Part shown: positions 6,292 through 10,719 of the stretch, piece after piece
Layout: each line of letters starts with the position of its first letter
How positions within the stretch are numbered: position 1 is the first letter of the stretch
NCBI GenBank assembly: GCA_964430665.1
Contig: CAYSFC010000024.1
Location: 1 to 10,719, forward strand
Reading direction: 5' to 3'
Length of the DNA stretch: 10,719 nucleotides
Origin: JAQUYS01 sp964430665
GTDB taxonomy: Archaea > Nanobdellota > Nanobdellia > Woesearchaeales > SKGA01
Notes under the pieces: model-generated
Told to the model about the DNA's origin: nothing
Seen by the model: only the letters and a program-made list of their open reading frames with translations
The model's database searches: none
Translations under genes and position numbers: made by a program

Positions 6292-6726
6292 TTAATTAAT
6301 TCTTGTATTGGATGATATCCAAGCATTTATTGATCTCTTACAAGTGTCGCAACCATTTGAACAGAAAACATACGCTACAGGACTACAACTCTGACCAGCA
6401 GTACTACAAGAACAAGTTATACTATAACCCCAATCAGCAGACAAAACTTCGTAACCATTTGGAATTGGTTTTAAAACATGTTTTGAAGATAAAGTCTTTA
6501 ACATAATATTTTTTTCTCTTGTAGGAATATTTGTATCTAATCTAATTACATTTTTTTCAGCTTCGGAAATTGGAGATAAGACTTTTAAAGGTTCTCTATA
6601 AATTGCTTGACCTGCTAAATTGCTTTGGTTTTCAGATATAGAAACAGTATTTTCTGAAATTATGAAAAAAATTCCTAGTATTGCCACAACTGCAACGATA
6701 GATATTATTATGTTGTTTTGGTCCAT
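6292..6726 (-). CDS. Membrane-anchored exported protein with six-cysteine domain, 144 aa
   Basis: Unrecognised. Residues 6-23 (IIISIVAVVAILGIFFII) form a signal anchor or signal peptide; the short SENQSNLAGQAIY that follows is a pattern I associate with exported DPANN proteins. A polar linker (44-97) leads to a C-terminal module with C105-x-C107-x6-C114-x7-C122-x3-C126-x2-C129. All six cysteines fall within 25 residues and none elsewhere, so outside the cell they may form three disulfides; a small metal site is the other option. No catalytic motif is visible. The ATG at 6726 lies 27 bp from its TATA box, so it is leaderless. It is divergent from the large surface-protein gene across only 86 bp, hence possibly co-regulated with it. 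Confidence 0.8.
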   Translation of the reverse strand: MDQNNIIISIVAVVAILGIFFIISENTVSISENQSNLAGQAIYREPLKVLSPISEAEKNVIRLDTNIPTREKNIMLKTLSSKHVLKPIPNGYEVLSADWGYSITCSCSTAGQSCSPVAYVFCSNGCDTCKRSINAWISSNTRIN

Positions 6727-6748
6727 AAGGAATATTTTGAGAGAAATA

Positions 6749-6758
6749 ATATATAAAT
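6749..6758 (-). promoter_or_regulatory. TATA box of the six-cysteine gene
   Basis: The minus strand reads ATTTATATAT, centred about 27 bp from the ATG at 6726. It lies about 33 bp from the opposing TATA box at 6782, so the two promoters are back to back. Confidence 0.6.
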
Positions 6759-6781
6759 GTTTGGAAGATGTTTAAATAAAA

Positions 6782-6790
6782 TTTATAAAT
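6782..6790 (+). promoter_or_regulatory. TATA box of the large exported-protein gene
   Basis: TTTATAAAT is centred 27 bp before ATG 6813, which predicts a leaderless mRNA. AGGAG at 6806-6810 is only two bases from the ATG and would lie upstream of the predicted transcript start, so it is probably not a working ribosome-binding site unless a second start exists further upstream (TTTAAATAA near 6772). Confidence 0.65.
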
Positions 6791-6812
6791 AAATGAAAAA
6801 AGCAAAGGAGTA

Positions 6813-9224
6813 ATGAAAAAAACAATAATTTTAACAATTCTAATTTTGGTTTTGCTGTCAACACTTGTAACTTCTAGCGAGATAAAGGAATATTATAGAT
6901 ATAGTGATGCAAAAGCATATGCGCCAGACATAGTAAACATTTTTGAGCCATACACTGCAAAGGTTATTTTGAGTAATCCTGAAAAAGGTTATGATTTAAT
7001 TGGTGTTAGTGGTTCTTGCGATATTGCTTTAGAACATGTTACTGGATTAAAACAACCACCTTTAGAATTATATGATGCTAATCATTATAAATATAATGGT
7101 GAAAAAGAATTTGAACTTAAACTATCTCAATTAACTCATGATGGAAAAACAGATACATGGGGTGTTTTGGAGGATGGGAAAAACAAAGTTATTTTTTATT
7201 CTTGTACTATAATGCTTAAGAATTCTTCAAATTTAAATGATTATTCTTCTGAAACTAGAATTGAAATAAAGCCTGATTTTTTTGAATTTGATTTTGGAAT
7301 TAGTGATTTACCTTCTGGATTTACTGCAAAAAATCCTAAGGAAGATAGTACTTCTGTAATTATAAGAACATTATGGAATCAGTATGATAAGAAATCAGAT
7401 AATCAAGAAATAAGTATTAATATGAAACTCGAAGGGATAAGAAAATCAACAAGTGAAGTTTATTCTTTTGAAGAATTAAATAATCCAGATATGTCTAAAT
7501 TTAATATTAATACTGCTGGTCAAAGTTATGAGGAAATTGAAGTTAAAGGAGAAATTGCTCATATGTATTCTTCTTGTAGTGGGAGTAGTTGTAAGTATAA
7601 TGCTTTTGTTTTGAAGAGTTTTGGTCCTGTTGTTTATACTATGAATGCAAGAGTTCTTGAAAAAGATGAAGATACTGATATGGATATGTATCAAAGAGAA
7701 TGGAGAGATTTATTTATACAATCTATAGAAAATACTTATTTTAAACCTGAAGGCAAAAATCTTGAAATTATTTTTGAAGATGATGACGCTTTTTGTGGTG
7801 ATTGTAAAACAGGTTATGTTTGTGGTGCTTGTGGTAAATGTATAAAAGAGAGTGATGCAATTGATCCTTCTAAAGTTGAAATAGAAACAAATTTTGAAAT
7901 TAAAAACGATGGTGAAAAAATATTAAATTCTATTGAGTCTAATTTAGCTTTTACTGTTTTTCCTAATATTGAAATTTTATATGAAGGTGAAGAAATTGAT
8001 TATTGTGATTTAAAAGATCCTGGTATAAAAATGAGTATTGAAGGAGAATTATTGGGTAATGATACTTATAGTGGTTTTACTAGTGGTTTTGTTAGCGATG
8101 ATAGAGAGAAAAATAGTGTTAAGTGTGATGTTGATTTTGAAGAATCAAAACCTAAATGTGTTTTTATTGTAAGTCCTAGTTCTAGAAAAAAATTTATTGA
8201 AGATGCTAAAGAAGTTACTGATGAGTATAGATTTAAAGCAACAATAAATNNNNNNNNNNNNNNNNNNNNNNNNNNNNNNNNNNNNNNNNNNNNNNNNNNN
8301 NNNNNNNNNNNNNNNNNNNNNNNNNNNNNNNNNNNNNNNNNNNNNNNNNGAGAATTTGAAAAAAATGCTAAGGTTATTATGGTTCCTCCTAAAGATTTAG
8401 AATTAGATTTAAAATCTAAAAGTAATCAAGTTCAACAAGGAAATACGGGCGTTCTTGAAATTAAACCATATGGAGGAACTACGGAAGATATTGTTGTTAA
8501 AATAACTTTATTAGGACCTGGTGAAATTGGTTTGACATCTGATAAAATAAATACTAATTGGCTTTTAAAAAGTGTAAAACAAAAAGAATTAATTAAGGTT
8601 GGTTATATGGCTCCTCCTCTTGGTAATTTTGATATTGGAAAAGAATTAGAATCTTTATCTATGACAAAACTTCAAACTGATGCAGCTAAACAAATAGCTT
8701 TAGATGCAGTTACTGCGTATGGAGGAGAATATGTTGATGGTATAGATAAATTAGTTGATGCAGGAGAGTATTCTTCAAAAATAAGTAAATTAACTGATGC
8801 TTACAAAGTAGTTAATGGTGGAAGAAATATTATTGGTACAGATAAAGCAATAAAAGATATGACTGGTGAATTAGGAGATGCAATGCAAGTTACTGATGGT
8901 AAAAGTGAAGCTACTTGGTCTGAGAATGCTGCTGATGCAGGTATTATTGGAATTTCAGTGGCACAAACCGCTGTCGGGGTATTGACATTTATTCAAAATA
9001 AAATTCCTGGTGTAAATAAATTGTCTGCTGGACTTCAGACTGCATTTAGTGCTGCAACAAATATTTGGAAAGCAAATCTTCAATATATTTCTAAATCTGA
9101 AAAAATAGAGCGTGCCAAAGAATTGTTTTATCCTGCTGTAATTGTAGTAACTGCTCAAGATATATCTGGATGGACAAAACAAGAGATGCATATATTTCAA
9201 ATTGCATATCATGAAATAAGGTGA
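6813..9224 (+). CDS. Large exported protein, interrupted by an assembly gap
   Basis: Unrecognised cell-surface or secreted protein. The signal peptide is clear: MKK, hydrophobic core to about residue 20, then TSS before the mature start. Residues about 22-320 are rich in beta-like segments with charged turns, typical of extracellular sandwich domains. A cysteine knuckle follows, C328-x2-C331-x5-C337-x2-C340-x2-C343, and more paired cysteines lie near 395-460. The N run replaces codons 480-513. Beyond it, about 290 residues begin with a beta-like part (VIMVPPKDLELDL, QGNTGVLEIKPYGG) and end in a helical part (about 620-800) with an amphipathic stretch, IIGISVAQTAVGVLTFIQ. No C-terminal anchor is visible. 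The stop overlaps the next gene's GTG, and AAGGTGA there serves as its ribosome site, so the two are translationally coupled. The frame matches across exactly 100 Ns, which is weak proof of a single gene. Confidence 0.7.
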   Translation: MKKTIILTILILVLLSTLVTSSEIKEYYRYSDAKAYAPDIVNIFEPYTAKVILSNPEKGYDLIGVSGSCDIALEHVTGLKQPPLELYDANHYKYNGEKEFELKLSQLTHDGKTDTWGVLEDGKNKVIFYSCTIMLKNSSNLNDYSSETRIEIKPDFFEFDFGISDLPSGFTAKNPKEDSTSVIIRTLWNQYDKKSDNQEISINMKLEGIRKSTSEVYSFEELNNPDMSKFNINTAGQSYEEIEVKGEIAHMYSSCSGSSCKYNAFVLKSFGPVVYTMNARVLEKDEDTDMDMYQREWRDLFIQSIENTYFKPEGKNLEIIFEDDDAFCGDCKTGYVCGACGKCIKESDAIDPSKVEIETNFEIKNDGEKILNSIESNLAFTVFPNIEILYEGEEIDYCDLKDPGIKMSIEGELLGNDTYSGFTSGFVSDDREKNSVKCDVDFEESKPKCVFIVSPSSRKKFIEDAKEVTDEYRFKATINXXXXXXXXXXXXXXXXXXXXXXXXXXXXXXXXXXEFEKNAKVIMVPPKDLELDLKSKSNQVQQGNTGVLEIKPYGGTTEDIVVKITLLGPGEIGLTSDKINTNWLLKSVKQKELIKVGYMAPPLGNFDIGKELESLSMTKLQTDAAKQIALDAVTAYGGEYVDGIDKLVDAGEYSSKISKLTDAYKVVNGGRNIIGTDKAIKDMTGELGDAMQVTDGKSEATWSENAADAGIIGISVAQTAVGVLTFIQNKIPGVNKLSAGLQTAFSAATNIWKANLQYISKSEKIERAKELFYPAVIVVTAQDISGWTKQEMHIFQIAYHEIR
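8250..8349. other. Assembly gap: 100 Ns
   Basis: Exactly 100 undetermined bases, the usual placeholder for a scaffold gap of unknown size. The real distance could be longer or shorter, so the length and continuity of the surrounding gene are not established. Anything within the gap is invisible here. Confidence 0.97.
9218..9224 (+). promoter_or_regulatory. Shine-Dalgarno site of the NTF2-like gene
   Basis: AAGGTGA contains a strong archaeal SD match and ends five bases before ATG 9230. It overlaps the stop codon TGA (9222-9224) of the upstream gene. It decides for ATG 9230 as the start rather than GTG 9221, which lies inside this site. Confidence 0.7.
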
Positions 9225-9229
9225 ATAAA

Positions 9230-10036
9230 ATGAAGAAATTATTGGTTTATGTTATGTTGATATTAATATTGGTCGTTCCAGTTTATGCTAGTAGTTTGGA
9301 TGAAGCAAAAGAGATTGTTGATAATTATTATTTGTTTTCAAAAGAAAAGAATGTAGAAAGTTATTCAAATTTATTTGATCAAGAATATGTTAAAGAACTT
9401 TATGGTGAAGATTATAGAGATTTTTTTAAGGAAGTTTTGAGTTATTTTGATGTTGATAAATATTCTCTTGATTTTCAATATTATACTGAAGGTGAAGACT
9501 CTTTAACTTTGTTTTTTAATTTGGAAGCAGAAGTTGTTGTTGATGGTTTGAAAAATGATCTTGATAATGATTTGGTTGCTTTATTTTCTAAAAATAATGG
9601 TGTTTTGAAATTGAAATATATTATTTTACAAGAAACATTTATTGAACAAATGAACAGAGAAGTAATATATGAGGGCGCTATTGGAAGTTTTGTTGAAGAA
9701 AATTCAGATTTAATTGAGGAAGCTGAAAAGAAAAACATTCCTTTAGTAGATTATACTCAAAAATTCGAAGACATAATTAATAAACATAATAATAGTAGTG
9801 TATATATTATTTTAATATTGATTGTTGGAATAATATTATTAGTTGTGTTTAAAGAAAAAATAAAAAATAAGGAAGTTAAAAAGTATGTTGATAAGATTGA
9901 CGGTGTTAGTAGAAAAACTGGAAGTTTAATTAAGAAGAATTATGAAAAAAGTAAACCTGTCATTAAAGATAAATATCTTATGGGGAAAAATGTTGTGAAA
10001 AAACATACTAAAAAGATAATTAAAAAAATCAAATAG
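9230..10036 (+). CDS. Secreted NTF2-like domain with membrane anchor and lysine-rich tail, 268 aa
   Basis: Start chosen at ATG 9230 because of the SD at 9218-9224. Residues 1-20 are a signal peptide (MKKLLVYVMLILILVVPVYA). Residues about 22-150 have the order and spacing of an NTF2/SnoaL-like fold: a helix (DEAKEIVDNYYLF), a helix carrying YSNLFDQEYVKELYG, then strands SLDFQYYTEG, SLTLFFNLEAEVVV and GVLKLKYIIL. This is a fold-level inference. Residues 191-207 (VYIILILIVGIILLVVF) are a transmembrane helix; 208-268 are strongly basic, about a third Lys, and presumably cytoplasmic. It is the second gene of an operon with the large exported protein, which lacks its own anchor, so this protein could hold that one at the membrane. 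The gene end overlaps the convergent gene by 8 bp. Confidence 0.75.
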   Translation: MKKLLVYVMLILILVVPVYASSLDEAKEIVDNYYLFSKEKNVESYSNLFDQEYVKELYGEDYRDFFKEVLSYFDVDKYSLDFQYYTEGEDSLTLFFNLEAEVVVDGLKNDLDNDLVALFSKNNGVLKLKYIILQETFIEQMNREVIYEGAIGSFVEENSDLIEEAEKKNIPLVDYTQKFEDIINKHNNSSVYIILILIVGIILLVVFKEKIKNKEVKKYVDKIDGVSRKTGSLIKKNYEKSKPVIKDKYLMGKNVVKKHTKKIIKKIK

Positions 10037-10535
10037 TGAGTTTTTCACTAATTCCTATATTTTTTGCTCTTTGTTTTTGTTCTTTGGTTAATTTTTCCAT
10101 CACTTTATCTTGTTTTTCCCAATAAGCGTTTGTTGGAGTATAACAATGTTCACTTATATCTTTCATCCCATAAAAGTTTGCTAAATTTTGATTTTTTTCA
10201 ATTTCAAACACATATCCTTTTTCTTGAAGAGCGTTAATTATTTGTTGTATTCCTTCAGATTTATAAGATAATCCAATTCCTGGATAGAATGTTTTTGAAG
10301 AAATTTCTAGTGAACCTAATCTTTTGGAAGTTTCTGTTCCATAAATATCGATGCAAGTGCATTTAGTTATTTGGTATTTTTTATTATCTTTAACTTTGGA
10401 GATTTTCTTTTCCAGGTTAACAAATAATAAGTTTTCTTCTTCATCATAATCAAATATTTCTATATTTGAATATTTTCTGTTTCTTAGGTTTTCAGCCATG
10501 GTTTCGTCGAATACAAATAAATCTTTTTTTGTCAT
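10029..10535 (-). CDS. Orphan cytoplasmic protein, 168 aa
   Basis: Not recognised. There is no signal peptide or membrane segment. The N-terminal half is acidic with likely beta strands (NIEIFDYDEEENLLFVNLEKK, then YQITKCTCIDIYG with a CxC pair); then a segment with FYPGIGLSY, a helix (EGIQQIINALQEKG), and a Lys-rich helical end. ATG 10535 lies 25 bp from a symmetrical TATA box, so the mRNA is probably leaderless. The 3' end overlaps the convergent operon by 8 bp (10029-10036), leaving no room for terminators between them. Codon use matches its neighbours. Confidence 0.75.
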   Translation of the reverse strand: MTKKDLFVFDETMAENLRNRKYSNIEIFDYDEEENLLFVNLEKKISKVKDNKKYQITKCTCIDIYGTETSKRLGSLEISSKTFYPGIGLSYKSEGIQQIINALQEKGYVFEIEKNQNLANFYGMKDISEHCYTPTNAYWEKQDKVMEKLTKEQKQRAKNIGISEKLTI

Positions 10536-10555
10536 AAAGTTCTAAATGTGAGTTA

Positions 10556-10565
10556 TTTTATAAAA
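10556..10565 (-). promoter_or_regulatory. TATA box of the 168-aa orphan gene
   Basis: TTTTATAAAA is a perfect 10-bp palindrome centred 25 bp from the ATG at 10535. Being symmetrical it could in principle direct transcription both ways. Confidence 0.65.
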
Positions 10566-10611
10566 TTAACTAAAATTATAATAATTTCCCTTTCTTTGAC
10601 ATTATTAAGAA

Positions 10612-10680
10612 TCAATAGATGGTTCCCCTCCCGCACGGATGCTCTCATCACCTCATCCATGGAGTAAGGCTTTTTATTTT
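10612..10680 (+). ncRNA. GC-rich island with stem-loop and T-tract, candidate small RNA
   Basis: Bases 10621-10670 are 60% GC while the flanks are strongly AT-rich. There is no open frame of note. GGATG (10637-10641) pairs with CATCC (10654-10658) around a 12-nt loop, and CTCC (10628-10631) pairs with GGAG (10661-10664) outside it, leaving an asymmetric internal loop. TTTTTATTTT (10671-10680) follows, fitting a plus-strand transcription end. A TATA-like TTATAATAA at 10576-10584 would start an RNA near 10606, giving about 70 nt. CTCATC occurs twice (10644-10649, 10652-10657). On the minus strand the loop reads GTGATGA, like a C box, but no CUGA D box accompanies it. No known RNA family is recognised. 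Confidence 0.4.
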
Positions 10681-10719
10681 AACAATTCTTCAGTTTTATT
10701 CATAAAATCTAAAACTTTA
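10674..10719 (-). CDS. C-terminal end of an unidentified gene
   Basis: The minus-strand frame from the window edge reads KVLDFMNKTEELLK and then TAA (10676-10674). With 14 codons the function cannot be told; the helical, charged ending is typical of a real protein C-terminus. Its stop codon lies inside the T-tract that closes the GC island on the other strand. It may be a chance open stretch. Confidence 0.35.
   Translation of the reverse strand, partial: KVLDFMNKTEELLK

Noticed and set aside
6793..6813. Mini-ORF MKKAKE whose stop overlaps ATG 6813 (TAATG)
   Set aside because: It lies between the TATA box and the predicted transcript start, so it should not be transcribed.
10640..10660. C/D-box guide RNA on the minus strand (GTGATGA as C box)
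   Set aside because: No D box (CUGA) at a fitting distance and no terminal stem joining C and D boxes.
10604..10676. tRNA or split-tRNA half in the GC island
   Set aside because: No 7-bp acceptor stem and no TPsiC arm consensus, although the length is about right.

Overview
The window looks like part of a metagenome-assembled genome of a small-genome DPANN archaeon, probably near Woesearchaeota or Pacearchaeota. The reasons are very AT-rich DNA, an archaeal-type alanyl-tRNA synthetase, BRE/TATA promoters about 25-29 bp upstream of start codons, mostly leaderless genes, and many short orphan proteins. One exported protein also carries the short motif 'NLAGQA' after a signal anchor, a pattern I associate with these lineages. 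The taxon is inference; no rRNA or long marker is present apart from AlaRS. A run of exactly 100 Ns (8250-8349) marks a scaffold join of unknown true length.

Layout. (1) 1-636, minus: endonuclease III (nth), cut by the window edge just after its Fe-S cysteines. (2) 637-746: divergent promoter region with a GTATAC-N6-GTATAC element. (3) 747-1223, plus: coiled-coil orphan. (4) 1242-1374: two tandem stem-loops with C-rich single-stranded parts and a T-rich end, either a terminator region or a small RNA. (5) 1412-2566, plus: 384-aa basic helical orphan, convergent with (6) 2583-2987, minus, a 134-aa orphan whose promoter carries three tandem 9-bp repeats. (7) 3065-3571, minus: small exported protein. 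(8) 3631-6198, minus: alaS. (9) 6292-6726, minus: membrane-anchored six-cysteine protein. (10) 6813-9224, plus: large exported protein interrupted by the N gap, translationally coupled to (11) 9230-10036, plus, a secreted NTF2-like domain with a membrane anchor and lysine-rich tail. (12) 10029-10535, minus: orphan overlapping the end of (11). (13) 10612-10680: a 60% GC island in otherwise AT-rich DNA, ending in a T-tract, a candidate small structured RNA. (14) 10674-10719, minus: the last codons of another gene.

Functionally, nth (base excision repair) and alaS (tRNA charging) are housekeeping. The segment 6292-10036 looks like a cell-envelope module: three genes whose products have N-terminal export signals, two of them divergent from an 86-bp shared promoter region and two forming an operon. 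The proteins are unrecognised, so the role of the module is open. The strongest candidates for something undescribed are the two RNA-like elements (1242-1374 and 10612-10680), the tandem repeats at 3023-3048, and the surface-protein operon. I see no CRISPR array, transposon, tRNA or rRNA.
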